This document shows positions 19,401 to 24,192 of a stretch of 24,192 bases of DNA, piece after piece; the first letter of the stretch is position 1; every line of letters begins with the position of its first letter. The notes under the pieces were generated by a model. The model did no database searches. It worked only from the letters and a program-made list of their open reading frames with translations, and had not been told where the DNA came from. This stretch comes from Candidatus Helarchaeota archaeon (GTDB lineage Archaea; Asgardarchaeota; Lokiarchaeia; Helarchaeales; JABXJV01). The stretch spans positions 1-24,192 of the forward strand of contig JABXJV010000125.1 of NCBI GenBank assembly GCA_013375355.1, given 5' to 3'. Made by a program: the position numbers and the translations under genes.

Positions 19401-20350
19401 TTTAAAGATAGTAATGGAAAGATAAAAATGCTTACCATTTCGAGGGATGTAACTGAAAAAAAAGTATCTGAACAAAAGTTGAAAGAATCAGAAGAAAAAT
19501 TTAGGACAATTTCAGAACAATCATTGATGGGAATTGCAATTATACAAGATGGCGTTTTCAAATATGTAAATGAGGCAGCATCTAGAATTAATGGATATAC
19601 GACTCAAGAAATGCTACAATGGTCCCCGGAAGAATTTACAAAAGCAATTCATCCAGAAGATTTATCATTTGCATTAGAACAAGCGAGAAAAAAACAAGCA
19701 GGGGATAAAGATGTAGTGGATCATTATTCTTTAAGATTAATCACAAAATCTGGAAAAATAAAATGGGTTGACCAATATTCAAAATCTATTACATATAGAG
19801 GCGCTTTTGCAGATCTTGTAACTTTAACAGATATCACTGAAAAAAAGGAGGCGGAAATGGAATTGATGGAATATCGACATCATCTTGAAAAAATGATAGA
19901 AGAAAGGACAAGTGAGCTAGTTTTATCGAATAAACAATTACAAATGGAAATAAATGAACGTAAAAAAATAGAGAATGAGTTAAAAAGAAGCGAAGAAAAG
20001 TTTAAAAGTATTGCAGATCTTTCTCAAGATTTTATATTACGCGCCACTATTGACGGAAAAATTACATTTGCGAACCCTACGGCTGCAGAATTCTTACAAA
20101 AACCCGCAGAACAGCTAATTGGAGTACATTTTACTGAATATACATATCCCGAAGATATAGAAAAAACAGCCAATGCTCTAAGAGAAATAATAAAAGCCGG
20201 AAGCCCAAGGATTGGGTTTGAAATCCGATTAATAGTCCCAAAGGGAATTAGAATAGTTAAATTTAGCGGTACTGTAATCAGAGATAATACTAGTAAAATT
20301 GTTGGAGTCCAAGCTACTGGCAGAGATGTGACAGAACTTCAAGAAGAACT
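13431..20350 (+). repeat. Tandem array of PAS/PAC modules within the kinase gene
   Basis: The module borders, read from the KESEEK-type linkers, fall near 13840, 14190, 14560, 14930, 15310, 15690, 16070, 16450, 16815, 17215, 17595, 17965, 18345, 18730, 19115, 19485 and 19990, a period of about 350-400 bases. The most conserved DNA is the PAC end, such as GATATCACTGAACGTAAA at about 14520 and 17556, with near copies at 14890, 16030 and 17176. Diverged codons elsewhere show that most copies are old. These are coding repeats, not a CRISPR or mobile array. Confidence 0.85.
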
Positions 20351-21062
20351 AATAGAAAAAGATAAATTAGCAGCCGTAGGTCAACTTGCAGCTGGTGTCG
20401 CTCATGAACTCAACACACCACTTGCAAACATTACTCTTAAGGCTGACTATATTTCAGCTATAGTTAGTAATGAAAAAACTCCTCTTAATGTTGATATTCT
20501 ACATAAAGAAATTTCGGCTATTAAGGATCAAGTTAAATTCTGTGCACAAATCGTGAAAGATCTGCTTCAATTTTCAAGAAAAATGGATCTAAATATAAAA
20601 AGGTTTGAACTTTATCCTCTATTAACTGAACTCAAAGAAATTCCTGCTATATCATCAAAAATACAAGAAAAAGATATCGAAATTATCATTGACAAGGAAA
20701 AAGATGTTTTTTTAGACGCAGATAAAGTACTTCTCTTTCAGGTTTTCCAAAATTTAATAACTAATTCTATGGACGCTTTAGAATATGTAAAATATAAACC
20801 AATGATTAAAATAACATTTTCAAAAGTAAATAGCAATATAGAAATTAAAGTTATTGATAATGGTATAGGAATCAAAGAATCCGATTTACCAAGGGTTTTC
20901 GAACCGTTCTTTTCTACCAAACAGATTGGTAAAGGAACAGGTCTTGGACTTTCTATTTGTCGCGGTATTATTGAAAAACATGGAGGAAAAATTAATATAA
21001 ATAGCACCTTTGGAAAGAGAACTGAGGTTATTGTTACATTACCAATAAGACGTTCTACTTAA
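13431..21062 (+). CDS. Giant cytosolic multi-PAS sensor histidine kinase (18 PAS modules)
   Basis: This 2543-residue protein starts at ATG 13431 behind AAAGGAGG (13417-13424). I count 18 PAS/PAC modules of about 120-130 residues, each closed by a DITERKKAE-type PAC end and joined by a KESEEKFR-type helix. A coiled coil (EKMIEERTSELVLSNKQLQ, about 2150-2180) precedes the last PAS. The kinase core follows: H-box GVAHELNTPLANI with phospho-acceptor His2325, N-box ITNSMDAL with Asn2445, DNGIGI from Asp2476, FEPFFSTK, and GKGTGLGLSI from Gly2500. All catalytic motifs look intact. No membrane helix or signal is seen, so it senses internal cues. PAS ligands cannot be told from sequence. Many modules fall into two alternating subtypes (ENANDLI and EQSLxGI). 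The response regulator gene just upstream is the likely phosphate acceptor; redox genes lie directly downstream. Confidence 0.95.
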   Translation: MGKLEFQQNEAKYNKIFQYLNEAIFIHDLEGHILDVNDTACESLGYSKEELLQMTRNDIDTPEYAVKVPERIKELQKKGRFILETAHVTKDGRVIPIELSSSIIEFEDKPAVLSIARDLSERKRMQEDLQESNNKLETLFGTIEDFLFILDSKGLILQVNAIVEKRLGYSIEELYEQHVTKVHPPNRHEDVKKIISQLIAGEISVCPIPLIAKDGSVIPVETKVTQAKWGDKDILIGVSRDITDHLQAERELKESEEKFSNLFHHSNDAIFLHDLEANIIDINQKALDQFGYSRNELLSLKISDLHPTEDLDKSKWAFETIIRDGFVNFEINFHKKNGDIFPADVSSSLFEIGGKEVIQGVVRDITERKVAEKKLRESEENYRLISENANDLITIFNSRLEYEYINEEPHFKILGYSKDELIGKFIAEFLYPDDLKHPFTSYEYDFENIGRDLRYKRKNNTYIWLEVRGRTFISKDREIKAILIWRDITERKEAGELVKESEEQFRTITEQSLMGICIVQNNLIKYANETMSEIVEYSISEMMEWKPNDLFRLVVQENLSHTKKEAKIVQDRERDDITYDQYRIVTKSGKLKWVDTYSKTIKYQGKNAALVTLVDATKRIEAEQKLRESEEKYKETLDLLPDIVFETNTNLDLNYANQVAYEKFGYTREEFENGLNFSQIISPIDLEETVNQVKKIFNGESLGPADFLLRKKDNSEFWGRIHSSPIYKDGEIIGMRGVISDITNRKKAEEKLLESEARFRAIFDRTIYAVFIHDFKGNFLDANDTALKMLGYEREDITSLNFASFLDKDQLSKAFEKLEEIKLYGFQQKTSEYKLRTKNGDFIWIETEASLIYRQGKPYAILGIANDITERKKAEHNLMQSKVITDNINEALMLFDTDGTVSFINPAYEKLTGYKSSELIGINGVESAKKTVVKDELEKIIELFGNALKGEKLPPILTYLKHKDDREIPIEFKTYFVRDETGKIVQIAAVITDITERNKAEQQLKESEQKYRIITENANDMISVLNIRFKFDYINSQVHKRVLGYEKDELIGKDAINLIHTDDQGRILEVLKKGRETGEGIGEFRYRHKNGNYLWLETKGKIFVDIDGNEIALMVSREINERKKAEQQLKESEEKYRLITENANDLITVHKGNFNYLFCNEATLNTLGYSRDELLGRNGKKPMNGLDLIHPDDLDRLGTIFYENFGLDVSPSVQFRIRKKDGNYIWLETRGKRFTDETGKNRLLFISRDITERKIADRQLKESEEKFRNITEQSLVGICIIQNNSLIYANDAMAKINDISIQELNTWSLRDLMGRVHPEHTSKASKRLKSFKTKEKTKTFDIYRMITKSGKEKWVEIFSKTFNYKGTSAILTKVIDITERKKAEKKLIESEEKYRLITENVNVLLVILSSKFRIEYVNEEAHQRILGYTKADLIGKDILQLCHPDDIIKNLEEGLNSWKKREAILETRIRQKNGNYIWVEIKGKRFFDGKGKEKLLFVGRDINERKKAEQELKDSEEKYRLITENANDLVSVVNNRGRYEYINAPAFSNMLGYSIEDLIGKRITDFLHPDEIDIIIKNMAKGLENSEGSIESRFRHKDGHFIWLETKGKTLKDDKEKIKAIFVSRDITEKKESEQKLKESEEKFRTISEQSLVGIAIIQDNSLKYVNKRAADMFGYTIEEIINWKPGEFLKVIHPDYRNFIAEQALKKQSGLKTDLFQYVVQAIKKTGEPIWFENFSNTITYEGRLADLAVMIDITDKIKSEQNLKESEEKFRTITDQSFMGITIFQDGQFIYANEALSKIFEYSVQEIIDFSQEKISDITHPDERHIALERLLSIQYGKTYINPYFSFRITTKSGKKKWLETFDTIISYGGKSAILSSLLDITETKEAEKKLKESEEKYRLITENANDLVAVINDEFKQEYLNFNVHRKMLGYTKDEILNLSNKIVHPEDLQNLLDNFKKILETGEAAYEIRVKHKNGHYIYLEVNGRAFKDSNGKIKMLTISRDVTEKKVSEQKLKESEEKFRTISEQSLMGIAIIQDGVFKYVNEAASRINGYTTQEMLQWSPEEFTKAIHPEDLSFALEQARKKQAGDKDVVDHYSLRLITKSGKIKWVDQYSKSITYRGAFADLVTLTDITEKKEAEMELMEYRHHLEKMIEERTSELVLSNKQLQMEINERKKIENELKRSEEKFKSIADLSQDFILRATIDGKITFANPTAAEFLQKPAEQLIGVHFTEYTYPEDIEKTANALREIIKAGSPRIGFEIRLIVPKGIRIVKFSGTVIRDNTSKIVGVQATGRDVTELQEELIEKDKLAAVGQLAAGVAHELNTPLANITLKADYISAIVSNEKTPLNVDILHKEISAIKDQVKFCAQIVKDLLQFSRKMDLNIKRFELYPLLTELKEIPAISSKIQEKDIEIIIDKEKDVFLDADKVLLFQVFQNLITNSMDALEYVKYKPMIKITFSKVNSNIEIKVIDNGIGIKESDLPRVFEPFFSTKQIGKGTGLGLSICRGIIEKHGGKININSTFGKRTEVIVTLPIRRST

Positions 21063-21122
21063 AGCAAAACAATTATTACTTCTAATCAAATAATATTTAG
21101 ACACTAAAAAAAGGTTTAAATA

Positions 21123-21692
21123 ATGAAGGATCGTTTACCTCCAAATCAAAGAAAAGTTAATAGGTTTCCAGTCTTACAAGCAGGGGGAATTCCTTACGAT
21201 TTAACAAAGGAAAATTGGAGTCTTGAAATTTATGGGGAAGTAGAAAATCCCAAGACTTATAAATATGAAGAATTTATTAAGTTACCTACAAAAAAAATTA
21301 AAACAGATATTCATTGTGTAACCAGCTGGAGTTTATTTGACACAAATTGGGAAGGTGTACTCTTTAAAGAAATTTTTAAAATTGTCAAACCAACCGAAAA
21401 AGCAAAATATGTGATTTTTGAATGCGCAGATTTGGGAGGTTCATTTACAACCAGCTTGCCCCTAAAAGAATTGATGGGAGATGACACAATGTTAGCATTC
21501 AAATATGACGGAGAAGATTTGGATATTAAACATGGGGGTCCAGTGAGGAGTTTGGCTCCTAAAAAATATTTTTATAAAAGTGCAAAGTGGGTTCTAAAGT
21601 TAAGACTTGTGGAAAAGGATGAACTTGGTTACTGGGAACGGGGAGGATATAGCAATACGGCAGATCCATGGAAAGAAGAACGGCATTCTTAA
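21123..21692 (+). CDS. Sulfite-oxidase-fold molybdopterin oxidoreductase, cytosolic
   Basis: The 189-residue protein covers the SUOX/YedY-type molybdopterin domain only (MsrP is larger and exported). Family marks are WSLEIYGEVENPKTY, the Mo-ligand cysteine in IHCVTSWS (Cys65), NWEGVLFKEI, the GGSFTTSLPL stretch, HGGPVRSLAPKKYFYKSAKWV and the end GYWERGGYSN. There is no Tat signal, haem domain or dimerisation domain, so it should be cytosolic and work with an unknown partner. Members of this short archaeal/bacterial group have poorly defined substrates; oxygen-atom transfer to a sulfoxide or related compound is a reasonable guess. It starts 60 bases after the kinase stop with a weak AAAGG before ATG 21123. 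The following glutaredoxin and disulfide reductase genes suggest a shared thiol or sulfur redox role. Confidence 0.88.
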   Translation: MKDRLPPNQRKVNRFPVLQAGGIPYDLTKENWSLEIYGEVENPKTYKYEEFIKLPTKKIKTDIHCVTSWSLFDTNWEGVLFKEIFKIVKPTEKAKYVIFECADLGGSFTTSLPLKELMGDDTMLAFKYDGEDLDIKHGGPVRSLAPKKYFYKSAKWVLKLRLVEKDELGYWERGGYSNTADPWKEERHS

Positions 21693-21760
21693 ATAAATTT
21701 TATAAATCTTTGAATTAAATATTTATCGATTTTTAAAAATAAACCATCGATGGGAAAAAA

Positions 21761-22048
21761 ATGGATTATAAAACTGTTCCTGGTAAATATAATAAACATA
21801 AAGTAAAAATCTATACAATTTCTACTTGCATGTGGTGCACGAGATTAAAAAGGAAATTAAATCAGAATGATATTGAATATACTTATTTAGACATAGATTT
21901 ATTAAGTCTCTCCGAAAAAACTGAGATAAAATCTCAATTAAGACAATACAGACGCATATTAGCATTTCCAATGATGTTTGTTGATGATAAATTTATTGAA
22001 AATCAATATATAGATCAAAAAATACAGGATTTGGTGAAAGATGCCTGA
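21761..22048 (+). CDS. Glutaredoxin-like protein
   Basis: The 95-residue protein is a single thioredoxin-fold domain of glutaredoxin/NrdH length. The active site is CMWC (Cys23-Cys26) after the strand KVKIYTIST, and the cis-proline strand is AFPMMFVDDKF with Pro in FPMMF. A helix of basic residues (RLKRKL) follows the active site. It reduces protein or small-molecule disulfides in the cytosol. Its last 8 bases overlap the next gene, which encodes the catalytic subunit of ferredoxin:thioredoxin reductase, so that enzyme is the likely electron donor. In methanogens such reductases do pair with glutaredoxin- or NrdH-like partners; here the gene overlap is the evidence. Confidence 0.9.
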   Translation: MDYKTVPGKYNKHKVKIYTISTCMWCTRLKRKLNQNDIEYTYLDIDLLSLSEKTEIKSQLRQYRRILAFPMMFVDDKFIENQYIDQKIQDLVKDA

Positions 22049-22370
22049 TATTGAAGATACAAAAAAATATGTAAAGACGGTAGCTGAACATAGAAAATGG
22101 GTTTTGCAACCAGATGAAACAATGTTTAATGACTTAGTTGAAGGTCTTGCAGTAAATAAAGAACGTTTTGGATATCGGTCCTGCCCCTGTAGATTAGCCA
22201 CTGGCGAAAAAGAAAAGGACCGTGATATTATCTGCCCTTGCCAATACTCTGAACCAGATATTAAAGAATTTGGTCATTGTTTTTGCGCTTTATTCCTTTC
22301 TAAAGAGTTCATTCAAAGCGGTAAGGAATCTAATAAAATACCAGAAAGAAGACCTCAAGAAAAATTATAG
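22041..22370 (+). CDS. Ferredoxin:thioredoxin/disulfide reductase catalytic subunit (FTR beta-like)
   Basis: The 109-residue protein has the size and cysteine layout of the FTR catalytic subunit: CPC (Cys48, Cys50), CPC (Cys65, Cys67) and CFC (Cys80, Cys82). In plant FTR these cysteines hold a [4Fe-4S] cluster next to a redox disulfide, and electrons from ferredoxin reduce thioredoxin one at a time. The third motif is normally CHC with a functionally important His; here it is CFC, with a His one residue earlier (HCFC). Spacings are 14 and 12 residues between motifs, versus 16 and 8 in the plant enzyme. No variable (alpha) subunit gene is nearby, as usual in archaea. ATG at 22041 lies inside the glutaredoxin gene behind GGTGA (22031-22035). 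It can link ferredoxin reduced by enzymes such as IorAB to glutaredoxin. Confidence 0.9.
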   Translation: MPDIEDTKKYVKTVAEHRKWVLQPDETMFNDLVEGLAVNKERFGYRSCPCRLATGEKEKDRDIICPCQYSEPDIKEFGHCFCALFLSKEFIQSGKESNKIPERRPQEKL

Positions 22371-22419
22371 CAAAAATTTCAAAAATTTACAGTTATATGT
22401 AATTTTTAGAATAATATTG

Positions 22420-22441
22420 ACCTCTCTAACTAACTAGAGGT
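22420..22441. terminator. Hairpin between convergent genes
   Basis: ACCTCT (22420-22425) and AGAGGT (22436-22441) form a perfect 6-bp stem with a 10-base loop. It lies 50 bases after the FTR gene stop and 14 bases past the stop of the convergent minus-strand gene, so it may serve both directions. There is no strong T-run directly after it. Confidence 0.4.
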
Positions 22442-22454
22442 ATATTGAAAATTC

Positions 22455-23270
22455 TTAACTTTCTAATGGAAATGAATAATAAAGAATCGCCGACATTATT
22501 GCGGAAGCTATTGCAGATAATCCAAAAAACAACAAATCATTGACTTTTAAAATGTCTATTAAATTAACAATGATAAAATTTGCAGTTCCTGTTATTGTAT
22601 TAGTAATACACGGCCAATAAAGACTATTTGATTTTTCTCTGAACCAGCTATAAAGAAATCTTGTAGGAATTAAATATAATAAGAAAATTATAAAAAATAC
22701 GATTGATTTCTCAAAAGTCAAATTTATATTAGAAAACCATAAGAAATAAGGTATATACCAAATAAACCAAGCAATTGCGATGACAACATTCTTTTTTATA
22801 AAATTTTTCATTGGAATAAAACTATAAAACCAACCAGACCACGCTGATTCTTCATAAAATGCTAAAAGTAACATATAAAAAAACATTAAAAAGGCAGAAA
22901 GAAAAATAATTCCAGGATCATTAATTAAAGGTAAATTTAACCCAAAAAAACCTGCATATATGTGTAGAACTAACATAATTAAAAAATAAATTAATAACAT
23001 TGACAACATGAGAGAATTAGGGGCTTTCTTTAATTCTGTATAATTTATAATCCCAATTTTTTTCGCCGGTAAGTTATCTAATAGAGTAAAAATTAAAGTT
23101 ATTATGAAAGGACCTAGGAAAAAAAATATTGTAATATCAAATAATAAAATATTCTTTAGATTTGTGAACCATAAATATCCATAAATCCAAGCCCATGCCC
23201 AAGTTAAAGTGATATATATGTAGACTTTTTTATTTGAGGGAAAATTATTAGTTAAATCATTACTATTCAA
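22455..23270 (-). CDS. CPBP-family (Abi-type) membrane protein lacking catalytic histidines
   Basis: The 271-residue protein has about eight hydrophobic helices and the order of a CPBP/Rce1-like intramembrane protease. The first motif is YEESAWSGW (about 140-148), where active members have EExxxR; the two Glu are kept but the Arg position is Ser. The second motif, usually WHxP, reads WYIPYF, so the His is Tyr. The third, usually HxxxN, reads TGTAN, so that His is gone too. Protease activity is therefore unlikely, and a binding or immunity-like role is possible. Start is TTG at 23270 after GGTGG; the spacing of four bases is short. It lies 18 bases downstream of the PDGLE-protein gene and may belong to the cobalt/nickel uptake operon. 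Family assignment is moderate because only the EE motif is well preserved. Confidence 0.68.
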   Translation of the reverse strand: MNSNDLTNNFPSNKKVYIYITLTWAWAWIYGYLWFTNLKNILLFDITIFFFLGPFIITLIFTLLDNLPAKKIGIINYTELKKAPNSLMLSMLLIYFLIMLVLHIYAGFFGLNLPLINDPGIIFLSAFLMFFYMLLLAFYEESAWSGWFYSFIPMKNFIKKNVVIAIAWFIWYIPYFLWFSNINLTFEKSIVFFIIFLLYLIPTRFLYSWFREKSNSLYWPCITNTITGTANFIIVNLIDILKVNDLLFFGLSAIASAIMSAILYYSFPLES

Positions 23271-23288
23271 TTTTCCACCACTAAATTT

Positions 23289-24080
23289 TTATAAATCAAA
23301 TCCAATTGAATGACCAATTTCACTACCAGCTTGTTCTATAGTAAATTTAATGCTTTCAACTTCAATTTCTGCCGTGAATGTAGCCTCATCATCTAACAAC
23401 TCTAAAGAGTAAGTTTCTTCTTCGGTTGGAGCTAATTTAATACCGAAAGTCGTTACATTTTTTGAAATCGAAATAGTATAACTTGGTCCTTCAGCAGTAT
23501 AATAAGTAGTTGAAATTATATAGCCAATCTCATCAGATTCGGTAGTTAATTCAATGGTATGAGAAAATCCACCAACAAAAAATTCTAATGTAACGGTTGA
23601 AGTTCCATTTAAAGTTTCTACACCATTTTTTTTACGATCAAGAGAAGCTGATTCCATACTAAATGATAAAATATTATTTTGGTTAATTGAAACCGAACTT
23701 TTCCATTTGAGGCTGCCAGCCGCTATTGCGAATGGGATCACTAATAAACAACCCAATATTACGGCAAGAATGAAAAAAATAATAAATTTAGGTTGTCCTT
23801 TTAAATCTGGAATTTTTTTCACAAGATATAATAATCCAATTGTAAATACGAAAGCGAGGAGAATTCCCATTGGACCTAAAATTAAATCTCCAAACTTGCC
23901 AAGATCAATGCCTGGCAAAACACTCGCTTCTGGCTCACCTACTCGAGAATCTTCAAATGTGGTTTTTTCAAATCCGTCTGGATTTCCGCTAGGAAAAGGA
24001 AAACCGATGAATGATAAGGGAATAATTGCTATTAGACAACCGATTATTAGAATTAATGCAATTAGTAGTTTTTTATTCAT
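23289..24080 (-). CDS. PDGLE-domain (CbiN-like) membrane protein with extra beta-rich C-terminal domain
   Basis: The 263-residue protein starts with a membrane helix (about 5-27), followed by an outside segment with NPDGFEKTTFEDS (about 33-45), matching the PDGLE motif of CbiN-type subunits of ECF cobalt/nickel transporters. A second helix follows (about 68-88; GPMGILLAFVFTIGLLYLV). A third helix (about 98-122) is then followed by about 140 residues of mostly beta strand (TVTLEFFVGGFSHTIEL, SIKFTIEQAG). CbiN or PDGLE proteins usually end after the second helix. Its ATG overlaps the stop of the upstream gene, which encodes the end of CbiM, so the role in metal uptake is well supported by context. 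The extra domain probably sits outside the cell. Its fold is not recognised. Confidence 0.78.
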   Translation of the reverse strand: MNKKLLIALILIIGCLIAIIPLSFIGFPFPSGNPDGFEKTTFEDSRVGEPEASVLPGIDLGKFGDLILGPMGILLAFVFTIGLLYLVKKIPDLKGQPKFIIFFILAVILGCLLVIPFAIAAGSLKWKSSVSINQNNILSFSMESASLDRKKNGVETLNGTSTVTLEFFVGGFSHTIELTTESDEIGYIISTTYYTAEGPSYTISISKNVTTFGIKLAPTEEETYSLELLDDEATFTAEIEVESIKFTIEQAGSEIGHSIGFDL

Positions 24081-24192
24081 TCAATCGATTCCAAATTCAA
24101 GTTATCGAAAGTTAATATTAATTCAGGTTTAGCCTTTGTAATATATGCTATTACAGCTGCAGTTATTGCAGCTTCACCGATCCCTATGAAAA
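24077..24192 (-). CDS. cbiM: Cobalt/nickel ECF transporter substrate-binding subunit CbiM, C-terminal end (5' part outside window)
   Basis: Read on the minus strand from the window edge, an open frame gives FIGIGEAAITAAVIAYITKA and then KPELILTFDNLNLESIE before a TGA at 24077-24079. The GIGEAAIT...RPEL/KPEL pattern is the conserved last membrane helix and tail of CbiM, the S component that binds Co2+ or Ni2+ in ECF transporters. The stop overlaps the ATG of the PDGLE gene (ATGA), the usual cbiM-cbiN arrangement. The start and metal-binding N-terminal residues are not in the window. Confidence 0.85.
   Translation of the reverse strand, partial: FIGIGEAAITAAVIAYITKAKPELILTFDNLNLESIE

Noticed and set aside
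13431..20350. Regular direct repeats that could be read as a CRISPR-like or satellite array
   Set aside because: The period is 350-400 bases, the copies are diverged, and the reading frame is kept throughout with PAS motifs, so they are protein modules.
13688..21007. Many minus-strand open frames of 60-160 codons inside the kinase gene
   Set aside because: They lie antisense to conserved PAS and kinase codons, recur at matching places in each module, and have no ribosome sites or recognisable products.
22222..22437. Plus-strand frame of 71 codons overlapping the FTR gene
   Set aside because: It overlaps the conserved cysteine region in another frame, lacks a ribosome site and has a biased, unstructured sequence.
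1..24192. tRNA, rRNA, insertion sequences, prophage, riboswitches or CRISPR
   Set aside because: I saw no cloverleaf-like gene, no transposase or integrase motifs, no terminal inverted repeats with target duplications and no short regular repeat-spacer pattern. A tRNA and covariance-model scan would be needed to exclude small RNAs.

Overview
The window is strongly AT-rich archaeal DNA with dense genes, short Shine-Dalgarno (SD) motifs, TATA-like boxes and T-rich ends. It holds a Rab/Ras-like small GTPase in one operon with longin-like proteins, a giant multi-PAS histidine kinase, a DUF835 response regulator, an IorAB 2-oxoacid oxidoreductase, an ADP-forming acyl-CoA synthetase subunit and an archaeal-type ferredoxin:disulfide reductase. 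This mix fits an Asgard archaeon, most like Lokiarchaeia. That placement is inferred from gene content, not from a marker gene.

Layout. Positions 1-812 (+): the 3' end of iorA, then iorB (aryl-pyruvate oxidation). 982-2625 (+): a membrane protein with two left-handed beta-helix hexapeptide domains. 2757-3959 (+): a HEAT-repeat, coiled-coil adaptor-like protein. 4100-4963 (+): a CDF metal exporter. 5145-8792 (-): an NDP-forming acyl-CoA synthetase alpha-type subunit and a DUF255 (YyaL/SPATA20-like) thioredoxin-fold protein. 8954-11915 (-): a five-gene cluster read right to left. It encodes a longin-like protein with a helical C-terminal domain, a stand-alone relative of that helical domain, the small GTPase, a second longin-like protein, and a frameshifted third longin/roadblock-like gene. 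A 317-bp divergent spacer follows. 12233-21062 (+): a response regulator (receiver, DUF835, winged helix) and a 2543-residue cytosolic histidine kinase with 18 PAS modules. 21123-22370 (+): a sulfite-oxidase-fold molybdoprotein, a glutaredoxin, and the overlapping catalytic subunit of ferredoxin:thioredoxin reductase. 22455-24192 (-): the 3' end of cbiM, a PDGLE (CbiN-like) membrane protein with an added beta-rich domain, and a CPBP-family membrane protein that has lost its catalytic histidines.

How the parts may work together. IorAB makes aryl-acetyl-CoA and reduced ferredoxin. An ADP-forming acyl-CoA synthetase can turn the thioester into ATP, and ferredoxin can feed the disulfide reductase that reduces glutaredoxin. 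The GTPase cluster looks like a switch with its own candidate regulators, because longin heterodimers are GTPase exchange factors in eukaryotes. It shares a promoter region with the two-component pair, whose kinase could integrate many cytosolic signals. The most novel parts are the GTPase/longin cluster, with its domain duplication and broken gene, and the internal repeat structure of the kinase.
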